Source: Streptacidiphilus sp. P02-A3a (lineage in GTDB: Bacteria > Actinomycetota > Actinomycetes > Streptomycetales > Streptomycetaceae). Taken from it: a stretch of DNA of 64,000 nt. The position numbers and the translations under genes were made by a program. This document shows positions 25,901 to 35,690 of the stretch, in pieces. Every line of letters begins with the position of its first letter. Position 1 is the stretch's first letter. The notes beneath the pieces were generated by a model. It worked only from the letters and a program-made list of their open reading frames with translations. It made no database searches and was not told where the DNA came from. The stretch is taken from positions 2,675,922 through 2,739,921 of the forward strand of contig NZ_CP048289.1 in assembly GCF_014084105.1 (NCBI RefSeq), in the 5' to 3' direction.

Positions 25901-26699
25901 CGCCCCGAGCCCCGCACAACGCGGCGGCGCCCCGTCGGCGGCGGGCCCCCGGGTACTGCTGCTCGGTCAGGTCCGGGTGATCGCCGTCAACGGCACCGCC
26001 GACCCCTCCCGGGTCAGCCAACTGACGGCACTGGCAGCTCTGCTGACGCTGCGTCCGGATCCGAACGCGCAGGACGTCGACGCGGTGCTGGCCCCAAGTC
26101 CCTTCTACGTCGCGCTTCCTGGCAGCAGCGCGGGCCAGGGATCGCTGCGCAGCCGGGCCTCCGCGTTCAGCAAGCTGCGGGACTGGCTCGGCCAGGCGCC
26201 CGACGGGACCCTCTGCCTGCCGCCCGCCGGTTGGCGCCTGCACCCGGCCGTCACCAGCGACTGGGCGGACTTCCAGCAGCTCTACCGGCAGGGCATGAAC
26301 CAGCGCACCCCGGCCGCCGACGCGGCCCTGCGCCGCGCCCTGGACCTGGTCCGCGGCCGACCGTTCGACGCCGCGTACGGGCTCTACCCGTGGGCGGAGC
26401 CGTACCGGCAGGACATGATCTCGGCGATCATCGACGCCTCGCACGAACTCGCCAAGCGCCGCCTGGCGGGCGGCGACTACTCCGGTTGCGAGGCCGCCCT
26501 GCACAGCGGGCTCACCGCCGTCCCGGAGGCGGAGATCCTGCACCGGGGGCTGATGGTGCTGTACGCCACCACCGGCCAACGGGACCACCTGGCCGCCACC
26601 ATCAACCAGCTCGCGCAGGTCAACGCCGCCCTCGGCTGCGACTTCTCCCCGGAGACGCTGGCCCTGATCGGCGATCTGACCGCCCACCCGACCCGCTGA
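22956..26699 (+). CDS. Giant membrane LysM protein with C-terminal BTAD regulator domain
   Basis: 1247 residues. Three hydrophobic segments occupy about 20-135; two LysM-like modules follow, near 179-235 (YTVRATRPAESLWSIAESQL) and 340-395 (VQSGDSLSALAEEHHVPGGW), separated by Ala/Pro repeats. Another helix at about 483 (LLPAIGVGGLLAAGLLGVL) leads to a large region containing, at ~998-1090, a winged-helix-like segment and, at ~1102-1247, a bacterial transcriptional activator domain (LRRALDLVRGRPFDAAYGLY). BTAD is otherwise found in SARP-type regulators. The layout suggests wall sensing outside and signalling inside, linked to the Tad locus; that is inference. Confidence 0.8.
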   Translation: MTRNRAAASPLPLPRPRSGLLTTLLRATLSLLLLALLLLALPAGLLYGTMVLAGNNPLPAHESVSTLLTSPDQGGLFAWVLVAVGWVAWGCFAVSVLVEIPAQLRGRIPRRLPALGWSQRTAAGLIGAIFALLPTTGAFAATTAPAVAPTVASAPAQVATASVDHQSDSATVSGVADTTYTVRATRPAESLWSIAESQLGGGERWKDIARLNEGRVMDAQGRVFHAEGTIQPGWKLIMPSDHAPAQAPAAAPHPAAVTSAAITAAPQQAAAPQQAAAPQPASAPQPAIAPQPTVAHAAITAAPQVTVLPAADIDDVADVSAAPAAAPGAAPGAVAAHSTDVVTVQSGDSLSALAEEHHVPGGWPALYAANRTEIGPDPDLIHPGEQLALPPGVGGAPVATAPTHPGSPPAQTTPHRTAPPKSETPPKTKPTAAPRSGDSTPTAHATAPATEAAGAPVTHPTDTTTVQAQPSGSATHQDSGDDDLILLPAIGVGGLLAAGLLGVLRRNRILQQRRRPPRRRIPMPTMEEQQYETYLRAMADPSGLDLLDRTMRTLALTCLTHGGQLPALAAVALRPGGTIDLYLIEPSSTPAPAPFTASPNGRMWRCRTAEAELLSAAEAAEIPAPYPALVTLGRTPDNVQVLADLETVRHLHLDGTQEEVASVTRALVAELAASPIADHLRLIVLGSAAPLVGRLGIDRVRTRDQPEEALADLVAHRSSLEQALAECQVSHPRDARSQGVATDTWVSVLLCTDQALNQDQLDELGWVLAGREHRCIAAVTPAAPGAGWRLDARPGHYRIAGNLPFAVELQRMSEADFASALGVLETSQLPPSDLPPEWTGHFPDSTPTAPTEPAELTELTEPAATAETAAETPAAESVEAPERYQLDQRDAEGPGLLEADLHENDPFYIPVLAANAQAAVGADPTSVTAVPLIGPDAPGAPSPLYSPPPAVPTTPATPPAPVRRVDPRVMPLTALTQGYDISAPSPAQRGGAPSAAGPRVLLLGQVRVIAVNGTADPSRVSQLTALAALLTLRPDPNAQDVDAVLAPSPFYVALPGSSAGQGSLRSRASAFSKLRDWLGQAPDGTLCLPPAGWRLHPAVTSDWADFQQLYRQGMNQRTPAADAALRRALDLVRGRPFDAAYGLYPWAEPYRQDMISAIIDASHELAKRRLAGGDYSGCEAALHSGLTAVPEAEILHRGLMVLYATTGQRDHLAATINQLAQVNAALGCDFSPETLALIGDLTAHPTR

Positions 26700-26732
26700 C
26701 CGCCACCGCACCACGAGCGAGAGGAGAGCCAG

Positions 26733-27881
26733 ATGTCCACAGCCAGACACCGGCGTCCGCCGACCCCGGTGCTGACCCCGCAGCGGGCCGCGCTCGGAGC
26801 CCTGGCGGCGACCGGCGCGGGCGCGGCGCTGCCGCTGGCCGCCGCGGCCACCCCGGCCGCGGCGGCCGCGCCCGCCCACGCGGCCCACGCCGCCCCGGCG
26901 CACCCGGCCGCCGCGCACCCGGCCGGTGACCCCGCCGCCGGGGCCGTCCACGTGGTCCGGACCGGCGAGAACCTGACCGAGATCGCCGGGGCCCTCAGTG
27001 TGGGCGGCGGCTGGCCGTCGATCTACCAGCAGAACCGCGCGGTGATCGGCCCCGACCCGAACCTGATCCGGCCGGGCGAGCGGCTGCGCATCCCGATGAC
27101 CCGCGCCACCACCACCCGGCCCGCGCCGACTCCGACCACCCCCGCTGCCCCGGTCGCGGTCGCCGCCTCCGCGCCCACCCGCACCTCCGCCCCGACCAGC
27201 GCGCCCGCGCGGACGACCGCCACCGCCACCCCGCTCGCCGCGCCCGCCCCACCCCGGACGTCCGCCCCCGCGCCGACCCCCACCCGCACCCCCACGCAGG
27301 CATCCGCCCCCACCCACGCCCCCGCACCCACCTACGCTGCCCCCGCGCCCGCCGCCCCCGCTCCCACCACCCCCGCCCCCGCGCCGACCACCCCCGCCCC
27401 CGCGCCGACCACCGCCGCCCCCGCGCCGACCTACGCCGCCCCCGCGCCCCCCGCGCCCGCGCCGACCTCCGCGCCCGGGCCCGTCGCCACCCCGCAGCCG
27501 ACGACGCCTCCGGCACCCGCCGCGCCCACACCCCCGAGCGCCGCCGCCGCGATCTGGTACACCGCCCCCGACGGCACCCGCCAGTCCACCACCGTCCTGC
27601 CCAGCGCGGCCAACCCGCAGCGCGTCTTCTACTACGTCTCCACCCCGCCCGATCCGACCGGCCCGCTCCGGGTGGCCACCATCCCGGCGGGCGGCGGCAA
27701 GGACGGATACGGCGTCAGCTGGCAGCTCGCGCCGTCCGGCGAGACGTACCAGCCGGTGGTCGGCGTGTACTCGCAAGGTCCGTTCGGATTGTTCGGCCAT
27801 GCCTCCTACGTCGTCGGACTGGCCCACGACCAACAGGTCTCACTCAACTGGACGAGTGCCGCGAACCTCACCTCACCCTGA
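26733..27881 (+). CDS. Secreted LysM protein with long Ala/Pro linker
   Basis: 382 residues. An Ala-rich signal-like head, one LysM (about 70-120; VVRTGENLTEIAGALSVGGG, ending PGERLRIPM), then some 140 residues of Pro/Ala/Thr repeats, and a C-terminal globular domain (AAIWYTAPDGTRQSTTVLPS). LysM binds peptidoglycan, the linker probably spans the wall, and the C-terminal domain is unknown. The repeat tract is codon-biased and prone to sequencing error. It follows the LysM-BTAD gene by 33 bases. Confidence 0.75.
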   Translation: MSTARHRRPPTPVLTPQRAALGALAATGAGAALPLAAAATPAAAAAPAHAAHAAPAHPAAAHPAGDPAAGAVHVVRTGENLTEIAGALSVGGGWPSIYQQNRAVIGPDPNLIRPGERLRIPMTRATTTRPAPTPTTPAAPVAVAASAPTRTSAPTSAPARTTATATPLAAPAPPRTSAPAPTPTRTPTQASAPTHAPAPTYAAPAPAAPAPTTPAPAPTTPAPAPTTAAPAPTYAAPAPPAPAPTSAPGPVATPQPTTPPAPAAPTPPSAAAAIWYTAPDGTRQSTTVLPSAANPQRVFYYVSTPPDPTGPLRVATIPAGGGKDGYGVSWQLAPSGETYQPVVGVYSQGPFGLFGHASYVVGLAHDQQVSLNWTSAANLTSP

Positions 27882-27894
27882 AGGAGACCGCCCC

Positions 27895-29061
27895 ATGGCA
27901 ACCGGACAAGGGCGTCACCGCAGACCACCCGCGCCGACCAACGGCGGGGCCCTGGCCAAGGCCGCCGGGGTGACCGCCGTCGGCGCGGCGATACCCGTGC
28001 TGACCGCGGGCACCGCGCACGCCGCCGCGCCCAGCGTCTGGGAGAAGGTCGCCGCCTGCGAGTCCAGCGGCGACTGGTCAACGGCCACCGGGAACGGCTA
28101 CTCCGGCGGTCTCCAGTTCTCCGCCTCCACCTGGAGCGCCTACGGTGGCGACCGGTACGCGCCCAGCGCGAACCTCGCCAGCGAGACCGAGCAGATCGCG
28201 ATCGCGCAGCGGGTGCTACAGGCCCAGGGGCCGGGCGCCTGGCCGGTCTGCTCGGTCCGCGCGGGCCTCACCCGCGCCGACGGCGCCGGGACGACCCCGG
28301 CCCGCCCCGCGTCCGCCCCGAAGACCTCCGCCCCGAAGACCTCCGCGAAGAAGGCCACGGCCAAGAAGGCCCCCGCCAAGCCCGCCGCCGCGCAGAAGCG
28401 GAAGGCGACGGTCCACGCCCCGGCCAAGGCCGCCCGCCACACCGTGCGCGCGGGGGAGACGCTGTCCGGCGTCGCCCAGGAGCTGGGAGTCCCCGGTGGC
28501 TGGCAGCCGCTGTACGCGCAGAACCGATCCGTCATCGGCGCCGACCCGAACCTGATCCACCCGGGCGAACAGCTGAGCTGGACCGCGTCCGCCCCCGCGC
28601 CCGCGCCCGGCCTGCCGAAGTTCGGCCGCAGCATCATCCACCACCGGACCGGCGCCGTGGTCGCGCCGGTCGGTGGGCGGGTGACGGTCTCCGAGGCCTA
28701 CGGCACCCCCGGCCCGTGGCTGGCCGGCCACCACACCGGTGTGGACCTGGCTGTCGCCGTCGGTACCCCGGTGCACGCGGTCGCGGCCGGGACGGTGGTC
28801 TTCGCGAGCTGGGGCGGTGACTACGGCAACCTGGTCAAGATCCGCCATGCCGACGGCGACTACACCCTCTACGCCCACCTGTCCCGGTTCGACGTCAGGG
28901 TCGGCCAGACCGTCGGCGCCGGGACCACCGTCGGGTGGTCCGGGGCGACCGGCAACGTCACCGGCCCGCACCTGCACTTCGAGGTGGACACGACCGAGCA
29001 GTACGGCTCCGACATCGACCCGGTCGGCTGGCTGAAGTCCCAGGGCGTGGCCCTGGCCTGA
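27895..29061 (+). CDS. Rpf-LysM-M23 peptidoglycan hydrolase
   Basis: 388 residues with three wall modules. After a signal peptide, residues ~45-122 form a resuscitation-promoting-factor-type transglycosylase domain (VWEKVAACESSGDW, GYSGGLQFSASTW; the Glu is catalytic). A Lys/Ala linker and LysM (~181-229) follow, then an M23 LytM-type endopeptidase with HHTGVDLAVAVG and GPHLHFEV, keeping the zinc ligands. It can cut both glycan and peptide bonds. AAGGAG lies before the ATG. At the end of the Tad/LysM locus, it may open the wall for pilus passage or growth. Confidence 0.88.
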   Translation: MATGQGRHRRPPAPTNGGALAKAAGVTAVGAAIPVLTAGTAHAAAPSVWEKVAACESSGDWSTATGNGYSGGLQFSASTWSAYGGDRYAPSANLASETEQIAIAQRVLQAQGPGAWPVCSVRAGLTRADGAGTTPARPASAPKTSAPKTSAKKATAKKAPAKPAAAQKRKATVHAPAKAARHTVRAGETLSGVAQELGVPGGWQPLYAQNRSVIGADPNLIHPGEQLSWTASAPAPAPGLPKFGRSIIHHRTGAVVAPVGGRVTVSEAYGTPGPWLAGHHTGVDLAVAVGTPVHAVAAGTVVFASWGGDYGNLVKIRHADGDYTLYAHLSRFDVRVGQTVGAGTTVGWSGATGNVTGPHLHFEVDTTEQYGSDIDPVGWLKSQGVALA

Positions 29062-29087
29062 CCCGGACCGCTCGGACCGCCCCCGGG

Positions 29088-29330
29088 TCAGGCCGTCGTG
29101 GTGCCGGAGTTCTCGTCCAGGATCCGCCGGGCGTCGGCCTCCACCTGGGTGGTCTCCGTCCGTACGTGGTACTTCTCCTCCAGCAGCTCCACCTGGGTCC
29201 AGGTCGCCACCGGCACGTGGGCGCCCACCGCGCGGCCGTCCCGGTCGTAGACCTGGGCCGTCAGCTCGCGGGCGGCGGCGTCCACCGCGGGGCGGACCCG
29301 GATGGTGTGGCCCTCGTATGCACTGTCCAT
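29088..29330 (-). CDS. Small conserved-looking hypothetical protein (80 aa)
   Basis: An 80-residue soluble, acidic protein (YEGHTIRVRPAVDAAARELT, then EEKYHVRTETTQVEADARRI). Codon use matches real genes in the region and the strand opposes the neighbours, with convergent ends at 29061. No motif or cysteine is present and I do not recognise a family. The ATG at 29330 is the first in a good position; the longer frame upstream conflicts with the gene starting at 29500. Confidence 0.5.
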   Translation of the reverse strand: MDSAYEGHTIRVRPAVDAAARELTAQVYDRDGRAVGAHVPVATWTQVELLEEKYHVRTETTQVEADARRILDENSGTTTA

Positions 29331-29499
29331 GGGTCCAGCATCGGGTGAGGCCGCGCGGGCCGCATCCCGAGTTCCACCCGGCTCGTCGGCCGGACCAGCG
29401 GCAACTGACGTGGCATCGGTACGGTGTATCCCGCACCCGACCGGGGAAGGTGCTGGCCCAGGGACGGAATGCGGGTGGGGGAAGGAGCGCGGCACGCCG

Positions 29500-30636
29500 A
29501 TGAACAGCAGGCGCTCCCGTACCGAACCGCCCGCGCCCGGTCCGGGTGAGCCGCCCGGTCCGGATGGGGGTGTTCCGGGGACGGCTGTTCCCGGGGCGGC
29601 GAGCGACGCGGCGGGCACGCGCGGGGGCCGCCGACCCGAGGCGGAGCTGGTCCGGGAGGGGCCGCCGCCGGGCGTCGGCCACCTGCTGCGGTACGAGACC
29701 CGGGTGCTGGGCCAGCCGCTCGCGGTGCTGGTCCATCCCGAGCGCGGCACCGCCACCACCGTGGTCGAGCTGACCCCGGAGTCCGGCGAGCTGCTGGCGG
29801 ACGTCCCGCGCCAGGGCCCGCGGGACGCCGCGGGGCCGGCCGCCGCCGCGACGCTGCGGCTGCTGCTGGACCGGCTCTCCGGCGCGGGTTCGCCGTTCAC
29901 CCGGTTGCAGATCCTGATCAGCAGCCGCCCGCCGGGCCGCACCAGCCGGGTCCACCTGGTCGCCGCCCTGCCGCTGACCCGTGCGGTGGTCGCCGCCGGA
30001 CGGGCGGCGGGGGAGCGCGGGACCCGCGACCGGTCCGGCGACGGGCTGGCGCTGATCGCCGGGCGGGCCACCCTGGACCTGGGCCGCCAGCTCGCGGACT
30101 GCGGCCTGTCGATCCGGGGCTTCCTCGACAACGCCGCCCTGACCGGGCTGATCCGCTCCCGCTACGACCCCGGCCACGGCCAGTGGGCGGATGCCGGGGT
30201 CCCGCCCTGGCCGACCGAGGTGGACGCGACCCACCACCGGCGGCTGCGCACCACCAGCGCCGCCGGTGCCGGTGGCCGGGCGGTCAGCTGGTACCACGCC
30301 ACGGCCTGGGTGAAGGCGTGGCCGTCGACCGCCGACGGCCTCGACCTCAGCGCGCCGCTGCGGCTGCCCCGGCTGCCGCTGCCGCGGACCTCGGCCCTGG
30401 TGCTGGCGCTCGCGCCGGACGAGGTGCCGACGGCGGCCGGGTACCTGTCCGTCAGCGCGCGGACCCCGGTCGAGCTGCAACAGTTCCGGGTGGACCTGAG
30501 GCGGCTGCTGCCCGCCGAGTCGCCGCTGCAACTGGAGTGGACCGACCGCGAGCACCACCTTGCCTTCGCGCACACCCTGCCGCTGGCCACCGGCCTGGCC
30601 ACGGCGCCGCCGACGGTCCAGGACGGTCATTTCTGA
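29500..30636 (+). CDS. EccE/SCO6880-like protein
   Basis: 378 residues, no clear membrane helix. GDGLALIAGRATLDLGRQLA, HATAWVKAWPS and, near the end, HHLAFAHTLPLATGL resemble the pattern shared by type VII component EccE and the SCO6880 family of conjugation-like loci. The Pro-rich head (1-60) is low complexity. No EccB, EccC or EccD gene is near, so the role is uncertain; it follows the Tad/LysM block in the same direction. GAAGGAG precedes the ATG at 29500. Its end overlaps the convergent permease gene by 10 bases. Confidence 0.5.
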   Translation: MNSRRSRTEPPAPGPGEPPGPDGGVPGTAVPGAASDAAGTRGGRRPEAELVREGPPPGVGHLLRYETRVLGQPLAVLVHPERGTATTVVELTPESGELLADVPRQGPRDAAGPAAAATLRLLLDRLSGAGSPFTRLQILISSRPPGRTSRVHLVAALPLTRAVVAAGRAAGERGTRDRSGDGLALIAGRATLDLGRQLADCGLSIRGFLDNAALTGLIRSRYDPGHGQWADAGVPPWPTEVDATHHRRLRTTSAAGAGGRAVSWYHATAWVKAWPSTADGLDLSAPLRLPRLPLPRTSALVLALAPDEVPTAAGYLSVSARTPVELQQFRVDLRRLLPAESPLQLEWTDREHHLAFAHTLPLATGLATAPPTVQDGHF

Positions 30637-32048
30637 CCGGCAACACCGCTGTCAGGCAGCGGTGATGACGCCGCCTCAGCGAGTTCCCGGCGGACCACCG
30701 GGCGCATCGTGACGGTGTAGAGCACGGCCGCCAGCACCAGTCCGATCAGCCAGGAGATGTCGGCGCCGCCGAGGTGCCCGACCAGCGGCCCGGTGTAGAA
30801 GGTGGTGTTCATGAACGGGATCTCGGCCAGCACGGCGATGCCGTAGGCCGCCGCCGCGCGCGGGTTGAACCTGCCGTAGCGGCCGTCGGCGTCGAAGATG
30901 GCCGCGATGTCGTAGTGCTCCTTGCGTACCAGGTAGAAGTCGGCGAGGTTGATCGCCGTCCACGGGATCAGGAAGTACGCCAGGAAGAGGATGAAGTTCT
31001 CGAAGTTGCTGAGGAAGTTCGCACTCCCGGCCAGCGCGATGACCGTGCCGACGGCGGCAGAGCCGAGCACGAAGGCGATCCGGACCCCGCCGCGCACCTT
31101 CATCGGGAACAACGCGGTCAGCGTCGTGGTCACGCACATGAACATGCCGTAGAGGTTCAGCACGTTCACCGCGATGATGCCGAGCACGATGATCAGCGAG
31201 AACAGCCAGTGCGTACCGGACGGGCCGAGGCCGACCACGAAGGACACCGAGCCGTTGCCGAAGGGCGTGGCGGCGACGGAGACCGCGACGCAACCGAAGG
31301 CCATCATCCAGATGCTGCTGACGGCCGACCCGGCGTAGGTCCACCAGAAGGTGGCCCGGGTGCTGGTGTCGGCGGGCAGGTAGCGCGAGTAGTCGGCGAC
31401 GTACGGCGCGTAGGTGATCTGCCAGGTCGCGCCGATCGCGGCGACCAGCAGGAAGGTACCGGCGTGCGGGTGCCCCGCGTGCCAGGACGAGCCGATGCTG
31501 TGCTGGGTGAACAGCCGGACGGTGAGGAACAGGAACCCGGCCCCGCTGAGCCAGCTGATCACCCGCTCCACCTGGTGGATCAGCTGGTACCCGAAGATCG
31601 CCAGCCCCGCGCAGACCGCCGAGACCAGGACCGTGGCCGGAGTGGTGCCGATGCCCCACCAGGCGGCGAGCGCGGATCCGCCGAGCACCGCGCTGGTCGC
31701 AAAGAAGCCCACATACATAACCACGATAAGAATGAGCGGGATGATTGCGCCGAAGAAGCCGAACTGGGCCCGGCTCTGGATCATCTGCGGGATGCCCAGC
31801 TTGGGGCCCTGGGCCGAGTGCAGGGCCATGAAGACCGCGCCGATCAGGTTGCCGACGACGATCGCCAGCAGCGCCCAGGGCAGCGACAGCCCCAGGATCA
31901 CCCCGAGCGCGCCGGTGACCACCGTGGTGACCTGCATGTTCGCCGCGAACCAGACCGAGAACAGGCTCGACGGGCGGCCATGCCGTTCGTCCTCGGGTAT
32001 CTGGTCGATGGAGCGGTGCTCCACGGACAGGGATGCCGGACTCTGCAT
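30627..32048 (-). CDS. NCS1 family purine-cytosine permease-like transporter
   Basis: 473 residues with about twelve membrane helices. The N-terminal FSVWFAANMQVTTVVTGALG and, further on, YVADYSRYLP and IPWTAINLADFYLVRKEHYD are landmarks of the nucleobase:cation symporter-1 family, which imports purines, pyrimidines, allantoin or related bases. The specificity is not readable. It diverges from the GAF regulator at 32265. Confidence 0.88.
   Translation of the reverse strand: MQSPASLSVEHRSIDQIPEDERHGRPSSLFSVWFAANMQVTTVVTGALGVILGLSLPWALLAIVVGNLIGAVFMALHSAQGPKLGIPQMIQSRAQFGFFGAIIPLILIVVMYVGFFATSAVLGGSALAAWWGIGTTPATVLVSAVCAGLAIFGYQLIHQVERVISWLSGAGFLFLTVRLFTQHSIGSSWHAGHPHAGTFLLVAAIGATWQITYAPYVADYSRYLPADTSTRATFWWTYAGSAVSSIWMMAFGCVAVSVAATPFGNGSVSFVVGLGPSGTHWLFSLIIVLGIIAVNVLNLYGMFMCVTTTLTALFPMKVRGGVRIAFVLGSAAVGTVIALAGSANFLSNFENFILFLAYFLIPWTAINLADFYLVRKEHYDIAAIFDADGRYGRFNPRAAAAYGIAVLAEIPFMNTTFYTGPLVGHLGGADISWLIGLVLAAVLYTVTMRPVVRRELAEAASSPLPDSGVAGQK
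30644..30664 (+). terminator. Terminator hairpin inside the permease 3' end
   Basis: CACCGCTG (30644-30651) and CAGCGGTG (30657-30664) pair exactly with a 5-base loop just after the stop at 30636. It lies within the last codons of the opposing permease gene. Confidence 0.5.
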
Positions 32049-32264
32049 GGGGCCACCTCGTTCTGTGCGTCATGCGCCTGTCCGAGGGAATCTCGCATAC
32101 ATGTAGTCGCCACGCAAGAGGCTGCATGGAGTCATTCAGATTCGTGTCCGATCTGCTCCCATCAGCCGGAATCCTTGTCGGATCCCGGTCAATGCCGCGT
32201 GGGGCGTTGCGTCCGGGGTCGGGCGGCGACAGTATCGAAGCCGGTGGTCCGGCGGTGGGAGCAG

Positions 32265-33587
32265 ATGGGCAGCAACTGGCTGGCGGAGGTCGGCGCGGAT
32301 CCGCGGGCGCGTGCGCGGGAGATCGGCCACGTCCATTCCGCATTCCTGATTGATCGTCAACTTCCCTGTGCGGTACCGGGGCTGCGTGAGGTGGTGGCCC
32401 GCTCCTGGGAGCGCTCGGTCGAGGCCGCGGTCGGCCAGGACGCCGAACCGCCGGTCACCCTCAGCGGCGGGGCGTTGGCCGAGTACCGTGCGGCGCACCC
32501 GCTGGCCCGGGTCATCGAGGTGCTGCGGCAGGTGGTCGGCACCGCCGCCGCGGACGGCGAGCACCTGATGGCGGTCGCCGACGCCGAGGGCCGCCTGCTC
32601 TGGGTCGAGGGCGACCGCGACGCCCGCGCCCGGGCCGCCAGGATCAACTTCGTCGAGGGCGCGCAGTGGGACGAGTCCCACGCCGGGACCAACGCCCCCG
32701 GTACCGCGCTGGCCCTCGACCACGAGGTGCAGATCTTCGCCACCGAGCACTTCCGGCACCAGGTGCAGCCGTGGACCTGCGCCGCCGCGCCCATCCACGA
32801 CCCGGCCACCGGCGGCATCCTCGGCGTCGTCGACGTCACCGGCGGCGACATCGTCGCCAACCCGCACAGTCTGGCCCTGGTCCGGGCGGCGGCCAGGACC
32901 GCCGAGGGCGAACTGTGGCTGCCGCAGCCGCGCGGCCCGGCCGTCCTGCGCGCGCTCGGACGGCACGAGGGCCTGCTCCGGATTCAGACGTCGGATCAGG
33001 GAGTGCTCCAGGAAAGGGAGTTGCGTCTCAGTCGACGCCACACCGAAATCCTGGTGATGCTGATACTGCATCAGGACGGGCTCACCGGCGAGCAGTTGTC
33101 GGAGCAGCTGTACGAGAGCCCGGCCTGCCCGACCACGCTCCGGGCCGAGCTCTCCCGGCTGCGCCGGATCCTCGGCGACCTGATCGCCTCCCGCCCCTAC
33201 CGGCTGACCCGGCCGGTGCGCGCCGACTTCCTGGACGTCGCCGACGCGCTGCGACGAGGGGACCTGCGCGCCGCCGTGGACGCCTACCCCGGTCCGCTGC
33301 TGCCGAGTTCGGAGGGGCCAGGGGTGAGCGCGCAGCGCCGCTGGCTGGACACCAGGCTCCGGGCGGCGGCGCTCGGCTGCGCCGATCCGGCCCCGGTCCG
33401 GGCCTGGGCCGAGCGCGGCGGTTTCGGCGACCTCCAGGTGTGGGAGCGGCTGGCGCTGATCGCCCCCCGGCAGTCGCCGGACCGGGCCGTCGCCGCCGCG
33501 CGGGTACGCCAGCTGCGCGCCGACTACGGCCTGCCGGACCAGCCGGGGTTCGCTGACGCAACGTACCTGCAACGTCACCCGAACTAG
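32265..33587 (+). CDS. GAF-domain transcriptional regulator of the aldehyde dehydrogenase cluster
   Basis: 440 residues. Residues ~90-215 form a GAF sensor (MAVADAEGRLLWVEGDRDAR, FVEGAQWDESHAGTNAPGTA, CAAAPIHDPATGGILGVVDV) as in AcoR-type activators, but there is no AAA+ domain. The C-terminal third carries a winged helix (LSRRHTEILVMLILHQDGLT, TTLRAELSRLRRILGD). Streptomycetes often place this regulator upstream of an aldehyde dehydrogenase and a DUF779 gene, as here. The ligand is unknown, possibly an aldehyde or alcohol. Confidence 0.8.
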   Translation: MGSNWLAEVGADPRARAREIGHVHSAFLIDRQLPCAVPGLREVVARSWERSVEAAVGQDAEPPVTLSGGALAEYRAAHPLARVIEVLRQVVGTAAADGEHLMAVADAEGRLLWVEGDRDARARAARINFVEGAQWDESHAGTNAPGTALALDHEVQIFATEHFRHQVQPWTCAAAPIHDPATGGILGVVDVTGGDIVANPHSLALVRAAARTAEGELWLPQPRGPAVLRALGRHEGLLRIQTSDQGVLQERELRLSRRHTEILVMLILHQDGLTGEQLSEQLYESPACPTTLRAELSRLRRILGDLIASRPYRLTRPVRADFLDVADALRRGDLRAAVDAYPGPLLPSSEGPGVSAQRRWLDTRLRAAALGCADPAPVRAWAERGGFGDLQVWERLALIAPRQSPDRAVAAARVRQLRADYGLPDQPGFADATYLQRHPN

Positions 33588-33651
33588 CCTGCGGGGTATC
33601 TCCTGACCGTCCAACGGAGGGCGGCAGTCGAGTCCCACGGAGGTCCCCACC

Positions 33652-35175
<1,524 letters not shown>

Positions 35176-35181
35176 ACCGCC

Positions 35182-35586
35182 ATGCCGGACACTGACGAGG
35201 TCTCCCGGGTCGCCGTCACCGAGGCCGCAGCCGAGGTGCTGCGCACCCTCTACGCGGCCAACGGCCCGCTGATGTTCCACCAGTCCGGCGGCTGCTGTGA
35301 CGGCAGTTCGCCCATGTGCTACCTGGCCGGGGAGTTCCGCACCGGAGCCGCCGACGTACGGCTGGCCGCCCTGTCCGTCGCCGGGGTGCCCGAGCCGGTG
35401 ACGTTCTGGATGTCCCGGGCCCAGTTCGCGCTCTGGCGGCACACCCACCTGACCGTGGACGTGGTGCCGGGGCGCGGCAGCGGCTTCTCGCTGGAGGCGC
35501 CGGAGGGCGTGCGCTTCCTGATCCGCTCCCGGCTGCTGACCGAGGCCGAGTCGGCCGTCCTCGACGCCGACCCGGCCGACCAGTAG
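35182..35586 (+). CDS. DUF779 protein associated with aldehyde dehydrogenase
   Basis: 134 residues with the DUF779 cysteine motif FHQSGGCCDGSSPMC. The family is almost always next to an aldehyde dehydrogenase; the cysteines may hold a metal or protect the enzyme, but the role is unproven. It starts six bases after the dehydrogenase stop, so it is co-transcribed. Confidence 0.88.
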   Translation: MPDTDEVSRVAVTEAAAEVLRTLYAANGPLMFHQSGGCCDGSSPMCYLAGEFRTGAADVRLAALSVAGVPEPVTFWMSRAQFALWRHTHLTVDVVPGRGSGFSLEAPEGVRFLIRSRLLTEAESAVLDADPADQ

Positions 35587-35690
35587 CAGCAGCAGTACCC
35601 GCACCCGCTCCCGGGAGCGCCGCCGACCGGCGTAGGGTCGACGGCGGCGCCCCGGAGCGGGCGGGCACGGCGGAGAAGGGGGCGACGGTG

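Noticed and set aside
27120-27530. Periodic GC-rich tract considered as CRISPR-like or satellite repeat.
   Set aside because: It is the coding sequence of a Pro/Ala/Thr linker; no constant repeats with unique spacers.
22845-27833. Two very long frames antisense to the LysM genes.
   Set aside because: Arg/Gly-rich repeats mirror the Ala/Pro codons of the true genes; no ribosome sites or family features.
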